Assembly: GCA_027307165.1 (NCBI GenBank)
Contig: DAHUXM010000016.1
Location: forward strand, 246,874-310,873
Length of the DNA stretch: 64,000 nt
Origin: Gemmatimonadota bacterium
Lineage (GTDB): Bacteria > Gemmatimonadota > Gemmatimonadetes > Gemmatimonadales > Gemmatimonadaceae
Direction: 5' to 3'
Position numbers and translations under genes: made by a program. Positions 17,255 to 26,126 of this stretch are shown here, piece after piece (within the stretch, counting starts at the first letter, position 1; each line of letters begins with the position of its first letter). Below the pieces are notes generated by a model, which was not told the DNA's origin, did not search any database, and saw only the letters and a program-made list of their open reading frames with translations.

Positions 17255-18634
17255 TCACGAATTTGACAGCTTCTCGACAGCTTCTCTACCCGCACGAATG
17301 AGCGCTTGCGCCTCGACTTGCGTCGGCGCTTCAGCTATGACGCGCACGATCGGCTCCGTTCCCGATGGCCTTACGTGAACCCATCGATCACGCCACGACA
17401 GTCGCATTCCGTCCTGCGTATCGATGTTCGCATCCGGAAATGCGGCGCGCAGACTCTTGTATACGGAATCCAGAGGAGCCGACGGAAGATCCAGCTTGTC
17501 CTTCACGATCGAGTAACGCGGATAGTCGCTCACGATCGCGGAGAGCGGACGGTTTTCCTGATGCAGCAACTGCAGGATCAATGCGACCCCGACCGGTGCG
17601 TCACGTCCGAGATGCATCTCGGTGAGAATGACTCCGCCGTTTCCTTCGCCCCCGATGGCCGCCTTCTCACTCCGCATGCGTGTCGCGACGTTCACTTCTC
17701 CAACGGGCGCGCGCACAACAGTGCGTCCCGCACGCTCGGCTACATCGTCGACGATTCTGCTGGTCGAGAGATTGGTTACAACGGGACCGTCGCGATGTCC
17801 GAGCACCACACTCGCGGCCAGTGCGAGCGTGTAGTCCTCACCGATCGCCTTGCCATCGTTCGACACGAGCGCGAGGCGGTCGACGTCCGGATCGACCGCG
17901 AATCCCACCACTGCGCCGCTGCTGCGCACCAGCGCCTCGAGCTCGCCGAGGTTCTCGGCAACCGGTTCCGGTGGACGTGGGAAGCGGCCATCGACTTCCA
18001 TGTTGATCGACGATACCCGGCAACCGAGTCTGTCGAGCAGATTCGGCATGAAACGACCACCCGCGCCGCGCACGCAATCGAGCGCGACGTGAAAATTGCG
18101 TCCGCGAATGCCTTCGACGTCGATGAATGGCAGAGCCAGGATCGCGCTGATGTGTCGCTCGATCGCCGCGTCATCACGCTCGATGGTGCCGAGTGTGTCC
18201 CATGTTGCACGTGGGAAACTGCTCTCGACCACTGCACGCATCTCGCGCGCTTCATCACCGTCGAGAAACAGCCCGGAAGATCCGATGAACTTGAGTGCGT
18301 TCCACTCTATCGGGTTGTGGCTCGCCGTAATGCCGAGTCCGCCGGCTGCGTGGTGATGCTCGACCGCGAGCTGAATTGTAGGGGTCGGCACGATGCCGAT
18401 GTCGATGATCCGGGCGCCCACACTTTCCAGCGCAGCGATCACCGCGTGATGAAACATCGGTCCGCTCACCCGGCTGTCGCGGCCGAGTACGATCGTTTTT
18501 TTCGATGGGTCGCGCGAAAGCGCCCAACTGCCGAATCCGGCGGCGAATCTGGATACGATCTCCGGAGTCAACGCCTCGCCGACGCGCCCGCGCACACCGG
18601 ACACGCTTACCATCAGCCCTGGATAGGATGTCAT
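17255..18634 (-). CDS. glmM: Phosphoglucosamine mutase
   Basis: A phosphohexomutase with the active-site serine loop GITASHNPIEWNALKF, the metal loop DPDVDRLALVS, the sugar-specificity loop GEGNGGVI and the phosphate loop RPSGTEPIVRV, in the usual order. An in-frame ATG at 18682 lies inside a terminator stem, so the start is at 18634 (459 residues) or possibly 18613. GlmM converts glucosamine-6-phosphate to glucosamine-1-phosphate. The nearby glmS supports this call over phosphomannomutase or phosphoglucomutase, which cannot be excluded from motifs alone. Confidence 0.87.
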   Translation of the reverse strand: MTSYPGLMVSVSGVRGRVGEALTPEIVSRFAAGFGSWALSRDPSKKTIVLGRDSRVSGPMFHHAVIAALESVGARIIDIGIVPTPTIQLAVEHHHAAGGLGITASHNPIEWNALKFIGSSGLFLDGDEAREMRAVVESSFPRATWDTLGTIERDDAAIERHISAILALPFIDVEGIRGRNFHVALDCVRGAGGRFMPNLLDRLGCRVSSINMEVDGRFPRPPEPVAENLGELEALVRSSGAVVGFAVDPDVDRLALVSNDGKAIGEDYTLALAASVVLGHRDGPVVTNLSTSRIVDDVAERAGRTVVRAPVGEVNVATRMRSEKAAIGGEGNGGVILTEMHLGRDAPVGVALILQLLHQENRPLSAIVSDYPRYSIVKDKLDLPSAPLDSVYKSLRAAFPDANIDTQDGMRLSWRDRWVHVRPSGTEPIVRVIAEAPTQVEAQALIRAGREAVEKLSNS

Positions 18635-18640
18635 GTCTGT

Positions 18641-18678
18641 GAAAAAGCTGATGCCCGCGCGAAAAGCACGGGCATCAG
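18641..18678 (-). terminator. Rho-independent terminator of the PEP-CTERM gene
   Basis: On the minus strand, a 10-bp perfect stem (CTGATGCCCG / CGGGCATCAG, 18669-18678 with 18648-18657) and 11-nt loop is followed by GCTTTTT. It lies 60 bases after the stop of the PEP-CTERM gene and just before glmM. Confidence 0.88.
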
Positions 18679-18738
18679 TCAAATCTACGTCGTATGGCGA
18701 AGAACCGAACCCATACGCTTATGGTTCACGCGATCGAT

Positions 18739-19335
18739 CTACTTGCGACGACGCACCGTTGGCACGAGGCCCATGAGGCCGGTCGCGAGGAGAGCCATGG
18801 AGCCTGGCTCGGGCGCGGACGTGATGCTTCCCGCCGTGTAGAGCAATGTTCCCTGCAGCTGTGCCGAGCCTGCGCCCGGGAACACGTGATCGGCGACCGA
18901 GAGCTGCAACGTGCCACCATCACCATACGTGAACACGTTCTGCAGTCCGTTGTTGGTGAAGTCGAGCGTCACGTTGTTGGCGCCCTGAAGCTTGCCCGAG
19001 ACAGTCGCGGCATCGTTCTGAGTCACGCCAGGCGGATTGGTAAACGCCAGCCACAGGTTGAAGTTGTCGTTGACACCCGGCCCCGTGTTTGGTCCCGTTA
19101 CCCCGAAGAGACCGAGGTTCACAGTCTGGGCAACTCCACTGGTCAGACTGTGGGAGCTGCTTCCCGCACCGGTGAAGCTGAAGAAGCCGTCAGCGGACGA
19201 GTGCGTGCAGCCGCTCGTCGGAGTGCCGGCAAAACAGCCGGTGGTGCTGAACGTTACCGACTGCTGGGCGCTGGCGGACGCAGCGGTCATGACAGCAAAG
19301 GCTGCAGCGGTGGCGATCTTGGTGGCAAAGCCCAT
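18739..19335 (-). CDS. PEP-CTERM sorted surface protein
   Basis: The start at 19335 has GGAG eight bases upstream and opens a signal peptide, MGFATKIATAAAFAVMTAASASAQ. A longer frame upstream is not signal-like. The 198-residue product ends with APEPGSMALLATGLMGLVPTVRRRK: the PEP motif, a hydrophobic helix and a basic tail that define exosortase substrates. The mature part is Gly/Ser/Thr/Asn-rich beta-type sequence. Exosortase would cleave and release or anchor it at the cell surface, often in exopolysaccharide-linked extracellular matrix. No exosortase gene is in the window. A terminator follows. Confidence 0.87.
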   Translation of the reverse strand: MGFATKIATAAAFAVMTAASASAQQSVTFSTTGCFAGTPTSGCTHSSADGFFSFTGAGSSSHSLTSGVAQTVNLGLFGVTGPNTGPGVNDNFNLWLAFTNPPGVTQNDAATVSGKLQGANNVTLDFTNNGLQNVFTYGDGGTLQLSVADHVFPGAGSAQLQGTLLYTAGSITSAPEPGSMALLATGLMGLVPTVRRRK

Positions 19336-19437
19336 CTGGTCGCTCCATTGGAGTTCGAATTTGTGTCGCCTGCAAATCCAGGTGACACACACATGCTGTA
19401 GCCCTGCTGCAACGGACGTGTCGCGCACGAACAACAA

Positions 19438-19454
19438 ATTGTGTCCTTCACAAT
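19438..19454. promoter_or_regulatory. Inverted repeat upstream of the PEP-CTERM gene
   Basis: ATTGTG (19438-19443) and CACAAT (19449-19454) form a perfect 6-bp inverted repeat with a 5-nt spacer, about 100 bases ahead of the PEP-CTERM start. It could be an operator. No matching -35/-10 pair is clear. The remainder of 19336-19605 holds only weak hairpins. Confidence 0.3.
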
Positions 19455-19605
19455 CGCCGGCATTTTCGCGTTTTCCCTACGAGAAACGCCGATATCGTCT
19501 TGTGTCGTGATGTACGCTATCGCACTAACGATGCCAGGCTGACGATGGCCGTTATTGGTGTGAAGGCGGCAATGCTTGCCGTGGGGGAACGGCTTTAAGA
19601 AGGCT

Positions 19606-20634
19606 CTAGCTCGCCAGCTTTTCGCGCCGAATCACTCTGATGAACGCCGGCGCAAGCTCGGGATCGAACTGCGTCCCTGAGCAGCGCGTGATCTCGGCGA
19701 CAGCATCCTCAGCGGACATGTAGCGGCCGCGGCGATATGCGCGCCCGCTCGTCATTGCATCGAAGGCGTCGGCGATGCCGGCGATTCGCGCTTCCATCGG
19801 AATGTCCATTCCGGCAAGTTTGTCCGGAATGCCGCGTCCGTCGAACCGCTCATGATGCGAGCGCACGATGGTGAGCGCGACGGGTTCCTCGCCGAGCAAC
19901 GGCGAGAGAATCTGCCAGCCCAGCATCGGATGCGTCATGATGTGCTGGTACTCCTCGTCCGTGAGCGGGCCTTCCTTGTTCAGCACGGCCTCGCGCACTC
20001 CGATCTTGCCTATGTCGTGCACCTGGCCGCCGAGCTCGATCTGCCGGACCATAGACTCCGAAAGCCCGATCTCACGCGCCAGAAGCGACGAATACTGGCT
20101 CACGCGAATCGAGTGCCCCCGGGTGTACTGATCCTTGACCTCCAGCGCCTGCACCAGCGCCTGAACGCCACCCAGGAACAGTTCCTCCAGGCGGCGGGCC
20201 TGGGTCGCAACCAGCCGCTCCAGCCCGTTCTGGTAATCTCGATTCTCCAGAATGAGCCGACGCTTCTCCATCGCCTGCCCCACCCGGGCCAGCACTTCCT
20301 CGAGGTGGAACGGCTTGGTGAGATAATCCATCGCCCCGCTGGCAAGGCAGCTCAGGGCGAGCTCGACGTCGGCGACGGCGGTGATGAGAATCACGGCCAG
20401 GTCGGGGTATTTCGCCCGAGCCTGACGCAGCAGCTCGATGCCGTCCATCCGCGGCATGCGAAGATCGCTGAGCAGGAGGGCCGCCGGCACGGAGTCCAGC
20501 CGCTCCAGCGCCTCGACGCCATCCGCCGCTTCGAGGCACGTGAAGCCGTCGCTGGTCATCAGACGGACGAGGACCTGCCGGAGGCGAGGCTCATCGTCCG
20601 CGATGACACAAAACATCGGCTCAGGCGCCGTCAC
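19606..20634 (-). CDS. Response regulator with HD-GYP domain (c-di-GMP phosphodiesterase type)
   Basis: A 342-residue protein with a receiver domain at 8-122: acidic pair D13-D14, phospho-acceptor D57 (SDLRMPRMDG) and K107. A linker helix follows, then an HD-GYP domain at 150-340: HD at H206-D207 (HDIGKIG), HIMTHP and HHERFDGRGIP at 260-270. HD-GYP proteins hydrolyse cyclic di-GMP. The eponymous GYP reads GIP here, a tolerated but uncommon change. The start is GTG at 20634 behind a full-length Shine-Dalgarno. The gene is divergent from the trans-sulfuration gene, and no partner kinase is nearby. Confidence 0.9.
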   Translation of the reverse strand: MTAPEPMFCVIADDEPRLRQVLVRLMTSDGFTCLEAADGVEALERLDSVPAALLLSDLRMPRMDGIELLRQARAKYPDLAVILITAVADVELALSCLASGAMDYLTKPFHLEEVLARVGQAMEKRRLILENRDYQNGLERLVATQARRLEELFLGGVQALVQALEVKDQYTRGHSIRVSQYSSLLAREIGLSESMVRQIELGGQVHDIGKIGVREAVLNKEGPLTDEEYQHIMTHPMLGWQILSPLLGEEPVALTIVRSHHERFDGRGIPDKLAGMDIPMEARIAGIADAFDAMTSGRAYRRGRYMSAEDAVAEITRCSGTQFDPELAPAFIRVIRREKLAS

Positions 20635-20637
20635 GTC

Positions 20638-20648
20638 ATCACCTCCTT
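20638..20648 (-). promoter_or_regulatory. Full-length 11-nt Shine-Dalgarno sequence
   Basis: On the minus strand AAGGAGGTGAT is fully complementary to the 3' end of 16S rRNA. It is followed by GAC and the GTG start at 20634. It fixes the start of the HD-GYP regulator and implies strong initiation despite the GTG codon. Confidence 0.85.
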
Positions 20649-20692
20649 CATATTTCTAAGAGGTATTCTAGCTTCCGATCCAACCCCCTGCC

Positions 20693-21856
20693 ATGACGAA
20701 GATCTTCGACGAGGACATGTCCGCCGCCTTTGGGACCCGAGCCATCCACGCCGGCCAGCGCCCTGACCCGCTTTCCGGCGCGATCATGACGCCCATCTAC
20801 CAGACCTCCACCTATGTCCAGGAGGCACTCGGCGTCAACAAGGGCTACGAGTACGCGCGCGGTCGCAATCCCACGCGTGAAGCACTGGAGCGCAACGTCG
20901 CCGCACTCGAAGGCGCGAAATACGGCTTCGCGTTCTCGAGCGGTATGGGCTGCCTCGATTCCATCATGAAGCTGTTCAAGTCCGGTGATCATTTCGTCGT
21001 GGGCGAGAATGTCTACGGCGGTACATACAGACTGTTCGACAAGATCCTGCGCAACTACGGCATGACATTCTCGTACGTGGACACTCGCGATCCGCAATTG
21101 ATCGCGGATGCGTGTACCAGCAGTACCGCTGCAATAATCATCGAGACGCCGACCAACCCGCTCATGCGTCTCACCGACATCCAGGCCGCCGCCGACGTCG
21201 CGCACTCGCACAAGGCGCTGCTCGTCGTCGATAACACGTTCGCATCGCCATACCTGCAGCAACCGTTCACGCTCGGTGCGGATATCGTCTGGCACTCATC
21301 GACCAAGTATCTCAATGGTCACAGCGACATGATCGGCGGAATCGCGCTCGTCGATGACGACGACCTCGCAGCGCGCCTGCAGTTTGTTCTCAACGCCTCT
21401 GGCGCGGTGCCCGGACCGATGGATGCGTGGCTCGTCCTGCGCGGGACAAAGACGCTGCACCTGCGCATGGAGCGGCACGACAGCAACGGTCGCGCGATCG
21501 CTGCATGGCTGGCGAAGCGCATGGGTGAGGACAGAGTCTTCTATCCGGGGCTCGACTCCCATCCACAGCACGCGCTGGCAATAAAGCAGATGAACGGATT
21601 TGGTGGGATGATCTCCGTCGAAACGGGGAGCCGCGCGGCGGCTGCGCGCATGCTCGGACGAGTGCACGTGTTCTCGCTCGCCGAATCGCTCGGTGGCGTG
21701 GAGAGCCTCATCAATCACCCTGCCGAGATGACTCACGCATCGGTCGAACCGGCACGCCGCGCCCAGCTTGGAATTACAGACGGACTTGTACGACTGTCGT
21801 GCGGAGTGGAAGATATCGGTGACCTCATCGCCGACCTGGACCAGGCGCTCAGATGA
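20693..21856 (+). CDS. Trans-sulfuration PLP enzyme (cystathionine gamma-synthase/lyase family)
   Basis: The 387-residue protein has the Cys/Met metabolism PLP fold. It shows YARGRNPTREALERNVAALEG, FSSGMG for phosphate binding, ETPTNPLM, VVDNTFASPYLQQP with the cofactor-binding aspartate, and the PLP lysine K205 in SSTKYLNGHSD. The family includes cystathionine gamma-synthase, beta-lyase, gamma-lyase and methionine gamma-lyase, and motifs do not separate these reliably. It acts in the cytoplasm in methionine/cysteine interconversion. Its stop overlaps the following M48 gene (ATGA). Confidence 0.87.
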   Translation: MTKIFDEDMSAAFGTRAIHAGQRPDPLSGAIMTPIYQTSTYVQEALGVNKGYEYARGRNPTREALERNVAALEGAKYGFAFSSGMGCLDSIMKLFKSGDHFVVGENVYGGTYRLFDKILRNYGMTFSYVDTRDPQLIADACTSSTAAIIIETPTNPLMRLTDIQAAADVAHSHKALLVVDNTFASPYLQQPFTLGADIVWHSSTKYLNGHSDMIGGIALVDDDDLAARLQFVLNASGAVPGPMDAWLVLRGTKTLHLRMERHDSNGRAIAAWLAKRMGEDRVFYPGLDSHPQHALAIKQMNGFGGMISVETGSRAAAARMLGRVHVFSLAESLGGVESLINHPAEMTHASVEPARRAQLGITDGLVRLSCGVEDIGDLIADLDQALR

Positions 21857-22854
21857 CAGCCGGGCTGCCAGTTCCCGCTCCGTCGCCACGACGCACGCTG
21901 GCTGCCATCGCGCCCGTAGCGTGGGAACATCCGGCCGACCGCGCAGCGCTGCAGACGTTGCGCGCGATCCCCGGACTCGACGAGCTCGTGCGCAGGGTGA
22001 TGAGCTTCCTGGGCGAGCGCGGAGTGCGGCAGCTGTTCACGGCGGATTCCGTGCGCGTCAACGAACGCCAGCGGCCCAGGCTCCATGCGTTGTACATGGA
22101 AGTCCTGGAAACACTCGACTGGCCGGAACGTCCGGATCTGTTCGTTACACAAACTCCGTTCGTCAACGCGATGGCGGTCGGCTTCGAAAAACCGTTCATA
22201 GTCGTACACACCGGCGCACTCGGAATTCTGGATGAGCCGCAGCAGCGCGTGTTGCTCGGCCACGAAGTCGGTCACGTGATGAGCGGACATTCAACGTACT
22301 CGACGCTCGCACTGCTGTTTCTGTCGTTCGGCTTCAACGCGATTCCCGGACTCGGCCTCATTGCTCTTCCAATCCAGCTTGCCTTGCTTGAGTGGTATCG
22401 CAAGGCCGAGTTCTCGGCGGATCGCGCAGGGCTGCTTGCATCGCAGGATCCGATTCAGGCCATGCGCATGTTCCTCCTGTTCGCCGGTGGCAAGGGCGAC
22501 GCGACCGAGACCAATCTCGACGAGTTTCTCGCGCAGGCGCAGGAGTACGAAAGCGATAGCGGTGCGATCGATCTTCTCTTCAAGCTTCTCAACGTTTCCG
22601 GCCGCACCCACCCGTTCAACACAGTCCGGGCCGCCGAGCTCCAGCGCTGGATCCAGGCGGGCGGCTACGATGCGATTATCAATGGCGAATACGCGAGGCG
22701 AGGGGCACCGAACGAGCGGCCGCTGACGGACGATTATGCCGATGCTGCCGGATATTACGGCGAGAAGATGAAGGGAATGATGAATCAGGTCGCCGATGCG
22801 GCGCGACGTGCGACCGATACGATGAACAACGTGTTCCGCGACGAGGACGAGTGA
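21853..22854 (+). CDS. M48-family zinc metallopeptidase
   Basis: The 333-residue protein has the zinc motif HEVGH (H137, E138, H141) followed by MSGHSTYS, and a downstream EFSADRAG supplying the third ligand E. A hydrophobic hairpin (about 147-178, LALLFLSFGFNAIPGLGLIALP) suggests membrane association on the cytoplasmic side, as in HtpX/M48B-like proteins. No signal peptide is seen. It overlaps the upstream PLP enzyme by four bases and purD downstream by four bases (GTGA). Likely a membrane protein quality-control protease. Confidence 0.87.
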   Translation: MTAGLPVPAPSPRRTLAAIAPVAWEHPADRAALQTLRAIPGLDELVRRVMSFLGERGVRQLFTADSVRVNERQRPRLHALYMEVLETLDWPERPDLFVTQTPFVNAMAVGFEKPFIVVHTGALGILDEPQQRVLLGHEVGHVMSGHSTYSTLALLFLSFGFNAIPGLGLIALPIQLALLEWYRKAEFSADRAGLLASQDPIQAMRMFLLFAGGKGDATETNLDEFLAQAQEYESDSGAIDLLFKLLNVSGRTHPFNTVRAAELQRWIQAGGYDAIINGEYARRGAPNERPLTDDYADAAGYYGEKMKGMMNQVADAARRATDTMNNVFRDEDE

Positions 22855-24179
22855 AGGTTCTGATAGTTGGCGGTGGCGCGCGCGAGCACGCAATCGCATG
22901 GAAGCTGTTGCAGGACGATCCGACGCTCGATTTGATTGCCGCACCCGGAAATCCCGGGATCGCCACCCTTGCGCGCTGCGTCGCGATTCCCGCGGACGAC
23001 ATAGTTGCGTTGTTGGCGCTCGCGCGCGCCGAGCAACCCGATCTCACCGTCGTCGGCCCCGAAGCTCCGCTGGACGCCGGAATCGCGGACGCATTCCACG
23101 CCGAAGGCCTGCCTCTCTTCGGACCGACGCGCGCCGCGGCGCGCATCGAGACTTCCAAGCGATTCGCGAAGGAGCTGATGCTGCGCGCCGGCGTTCCCAC
23201 GGCGCGAGCGAGTCACCATACGTCCGTCGATACCGCGCTACGCGCCGCACATGCGATTGGCGCGCCGGTCGTGATCAAGGCGTCGGGACTCGCTGCAGGA
23301 AAGGGTGTCATCATCGCTGAAACAATGGCGGAAGCGGAACGCGCGATCACGGAGATGCTCCAGACCGGCGCGTTTGGCGATGCCGGCAAGGAGATTCTGG
23401 TCGAGGAGTTCATGTCTGGCGAGGAGATCTCCGTCTTCGCCGTCTGTGATGGCCAGCATTCGCGACTGATGATCGGCGCGCAGGATCACAAGCGTCTCGA
23501 AGATGGAGACATGGGACCCAATACCGGCGGGATGGGCGCGTATGCGCCCGTATCGCTGGATACCGCATCTCTGCAGGCGCTCGTCAAGGTGACGATCATC
23601 GACCGCGTACTCGCTGCGATGCGCGACGACCACTCGCCATTTTCGGGCCTGTTGTACGCCGGACTGATGCTCACGGCTACTGGAGTAAAGGTCGTCGAAT
23701 TCAACTGTCGCTTCGGCGATCCGGAAACGCAGGCATTGTTGCCGCTCATGTCGAGCTCGCTGTTGCAACCAATGCTCACAGTCGCTCGCGGCGAATCACT
23801 TGTCGATACACCGGAGTTCGAGTGGCACGCCGGCTTCAGCGTGACTACTGTTCTGGCGGCCGCGGGCTATCCGGGAAGAGTTCGGAAGGGTGACCCGATC
23901 TCCTTCCCCGAGCCGGAGGACGGCGTTTACGTTTTTCACGCCGGTACGAGAGTGGCGGACCGGATGAAAGCACAGCGTTCCGACGAGCCGCCAGTCGTCA
24001 CGGACGGCGGACGCGTGCTGTCGGTGACCGCTGTCGCGCCGACACTCCATGCAGCGAGCAACCACAGCCGGCGCTACGCGGAGCGCATCCGGTTCGCGGG
24101 CAAACAGATGCGACGTGACATAGCATGGAGGGAGCTCGCGAGAGAGATGCAGCTGTCCGACCACAGGACGAATGCCTGA
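22851..24179 (+). CDS. purD: Phosphoribosylamine--glycine ligase
   Basis: Starts with GTG at 22851, overlapping the M48 stop, and encodes 442 residues. MKVLIVGGGAREHAIAWKL is the PurD N-terminus. VIKASGLAAGKGV and the GDMGPNTGGMGAYAP motif near residue 219-232 belong to the ATP-grasp fold. EFNCRFGDPETQ carries the metal ligands. PurD makes glycinamide ribonucleotide, step two of purine synthesis. It is the only purine de novo gene in this run, though guaB lies 14 kb away. The end overlaps mutM by eight bases. Confidence 0.96.
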   Translation: MKVLIVGGGAREHAIAWKLLQDDPTLDLIAAPGNPGIATLARCVAIPADDIVALLALARAEQPDLTVVGPEAPLDAGIADAFHAEGLPLFGPTRAAARIETSKRFAKELMLRAGVPTARASHHTSVDTALRAAHAIGAPVVIKASGLAAGKGVIIAETMAEAERAITEMLQTGAFGDAGKEILVEEFMSGEEISVFAVCDGQHSRLMIGAQDHKRLEDGDMGPNTGGMGAYAPVSLDTASLQALVKVTIIDRVLAAMRDDHSPFSGLLYAGLMLTATGVKVVEFNCRFGDPETQALLPLMSSSLLQPMLTVARGESLVDTPEFEWHAGFSVTTVLAAAGYPGRVRKGDPISFPEPEDGVYVFHAGTRVADRMKAQRSDEPPVVTDGGRVLSVTAVAPTLHAASNHSRRYAERIRFAGKQMRRDIAWRELAREMQLSDHRTNA

Positions 24180-25002
24180 GCTGCCCGAAGTCGAGACGAT
24201 CGCGCGAGGTGTGAACGAAGCGGTCGCCGGCCGCACCATCGAAGCGGTGGGGCTGCCGCGCCCCGACGTATTGCGCGAGGTGACGGCGCGCACCTTCGCC
24301 AAACGTGTACGCGGCACGCGGATTACGGGCGCGAAGCGACGAGCCAAACACGTCGTCATTTCCCTCGACACCGGGGACTCGCTGGTAGTGCAGCCACGGT
24401 TCACCGGCGCTCTGCTCGCCACGCGAGGCAGCGAGCTCACCGATTACGACCGCACGTACATCGCCGTCCTGCTGGGTCTCGACTCAGGCTTCGTTCTGGC
24501 CTATCGCGACGTCCGGCGGCTGGGAACGGTCGCGTTGATGGATCCGGAGCGCCTTGGTGACTATTTCGGCGAGCTGGGGGAGGAACCGCTGGAGGAGGGA
24601 TTTACGGCGGAGCGTCTTTCCGCTATTCTTCGCGCGTCACGGCAGCCCGTCAAGAAGGTGATCATGGATCAGTACAAGGTCGTTGGCGTCGGCAACATCT
24701 ACGCGAACGAAGCGCTCTGGCGCGCCGGAATCGATCCGTCACGAATGGCAAAGGACGTTACGCCGGCGGAAGCTGCCGACCTGCGCAACGCAATAGTGTC
24801 CGTGCTGCGCGAGGCGATCGTGGCGGGAGGATCCAGCATCCGCGATTACCGAAACGCGAATGGCGAGGCTGGCGAGTTCGTGCAATTCCTGTCGGCGTAC
24901 GGCCGCGCCGGAGAACCGTGCCACCGCTGTGGCGCGAGACTGATCGGAACACACGCGATCGATGGCCGCCAGACAGTGCTCTGCGCGCACTGCCAGCACT
25001 GA
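24172..25002 (+). CDS. mutM: Formamidopyrimidine-DNA glycosylase
   Basis: The 276-residue protein begins MPELPEVETIARGV. After Met removal, Pro1 is the catalytic amine and Glu2 follows. K59 sits at the conserved beta-strand lysine position, and the helix-two-turn-helix VGVGNIYANEALW is present. A C-terminal zinc finger has C250, C253, C271 and C274. MutM excises 8-oxoguanine and other oxidised purines, then cleaves the abasic site. It overlaps purD and is followed 15 bp after the stop by a UvrC-like nuclease, making a small DNA-repair pair. Confidence 0.96.
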   Translation: MPELPEVETIARGVNEAVAGRTIEAVGLPRPDVLREVTARTFAKRVRGTRITGAKRRAKHVVISLDTGDSLVVQPRFTGALLATRGSELTDYDRTYIAVLLGLDSGFVLAYRDVRRLGTVALMDPERLGDYFGELGEEPLEEGFTAERLSAILRASRQPVKKVIMDQYKVVGVGNIYANEALWRAGIDPSRMAKDVTPAEAADLRNAIVSVLREAIVAGGSSIRDYRNANGEAGEFVQFLSAYGRAGEPCHRCGARLIGTHAIDGRQTVLCAHCQH

Positions 25003-25016
25003 CGACGCGCATCCCG

Positions 25017-26120
25017 ATGGCAAAGAACTCACGCGCGTACACCTTCAAGGAACCGACGAGCGACGAGCAGCTCGCCGCGATGCGCGCTGTAGTTCGCGAA
25101 TCTGCCCGCAACGAACCAGGCGTCTATCGTATGATCGCCGAGAACGGCGAGATCGTGTACGTCGGCAAGTCCAAGCAGATTCGCTCCCGTCTGATGAGCT
25201 ACTTCCGTGCAGCGTATCCGGAAGACAAGGGCGCGCGCATCCTGCGTGACGCAACCCGCATCGAATGGGACTACGAGCCGAGTGAATTTGCCGCACTGTT
25301 GCGCGAGTTGAGACTGATCAAGCAATACCGCCCAAGATTCAATGTGGCGATGAAGCGCGACGCCAGGCACTACTCGTTCATCAAGATCTCGCGCGGCGCG
25401 GCTCCAAAGCTCAACGTCGTACGCGGCGCCGGTCCCGATGACGCAGCGGTGTATTACGGCCCATTCGTCGGCGCACAGCGCGTGAGCGAGGCGGTGCGCG
25501 AGCTGAATGACGTGCTGGGACTTCGCGATTGCCGGAGCGACATGCCGATCTACTTCGCCGATCAGCGCGAGCTCTTCCAGCTGGGGCGCACGCCTGGATG
25601 CATACGGCACGAGATCCGAAAGTGCCTCGGACCCTGTGTCGGTGGATGCACGGTCGCGGAGTACGATCATCAGCTGGCGCTTGCACGTGCATTTCTCGAT
25701 GGCTCCGATGCCGGACCGGCGGACACGCTCCGTCGTCAGATGGAGGCGGCGAGCAACGCACTGGAATTCGAGCGCGCCGCGATCTTCCGCGACAAACTGT
25801 CGCGCCTCGAAGCTCTGCGCGAGCAGTTCGACCGGCTACGCTTCGCCGTGGAGTCGCTGTCTTTCGTTTACAACGTGGAAGGCTTCGACGGCCGCGATCG
25901 GACGTACGTAATTCGCCGCGGCATCGTACGAGCGGAGCTGGACAGCCCTAAAACGCGTCGCGACAAGGCCGCAATGCGCCGGCTGGTGGACGACATATTC
26001 GGAGAAAAGCCGACAACCGGCTCGTCCATCCCGACTCATGAGGTAGACGAGCTGCTGCTACTGTCGAGTTGGTTCAGAAAATTTCCTCAGGAGATGCAAC
26101 GCGCCAGCCGCGTTGCCTGA
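25017..26120 (+). CDS. Short UvrC-like GIY-YIG nuclease lacking the C-terminal nuclease half
   Basis: The frame extends into mutM, but the ATG at 25017 (MAKNSRAYTF) starts just after the mutM stop and is preferred, giving 367 residues. Residues 32-110 form a GIY-YIG domain: GVY (35-37), YVG (48-50), R57 and E97 in ELRLIKQYRPRFN. Residues 140-215 carry YGPF and the UvrC-type cysteine cluster KCLGPCVGGC (202-210), then a UVR motif at 237-271. The RNase-H-like nuclease and HhH domains of full UvrC are absent. It resembles Cho or the UvrC-like half of DnaQ-UvrC fusions, so it may make one incision 3' of lesions. Confidence 0.85.
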   Translation: MAKNSRAYTFKEPTSDEQLAAMRAVVRESARNEPGVYRMIAENGEIVYVGKSKQIRSRLMSYFRAAYPEDKGARILRDATRIEWDYEPSEFAALLRELRLIKQYRPRFNVAMKRDARHYSFIKISRGAAPKLNVVRGAGPDDAAVYYGPFVGAQRVSEAVRELNDVLGLRDCRSDMPIYFADQRELFQLGRTPGCIRHEIRKCLGPCVGGCTVAEYDHQLALARAFLDGSDAGPADTLRRQMEAASNALEFERAAIFRDKLSRLEALREQFDRLRFAVESLSFVYNVEGFDGRDRTYVIRRGIVRAELDSPKTRRDKAAMRRLVDDIFGEKPTTGSSIPTHEVDELLLLSSWFRKFPQEMQRASRVA

Positions 26121-26126
26121 GAGAGA

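Noticed and set aside
17306-18841. A 511-codon open frame on the + strand
   Set aside because: It is antisense to glmM, which has all phosphohexomutase motifs. The translation is Arg/His/Asp-rich without any domain.
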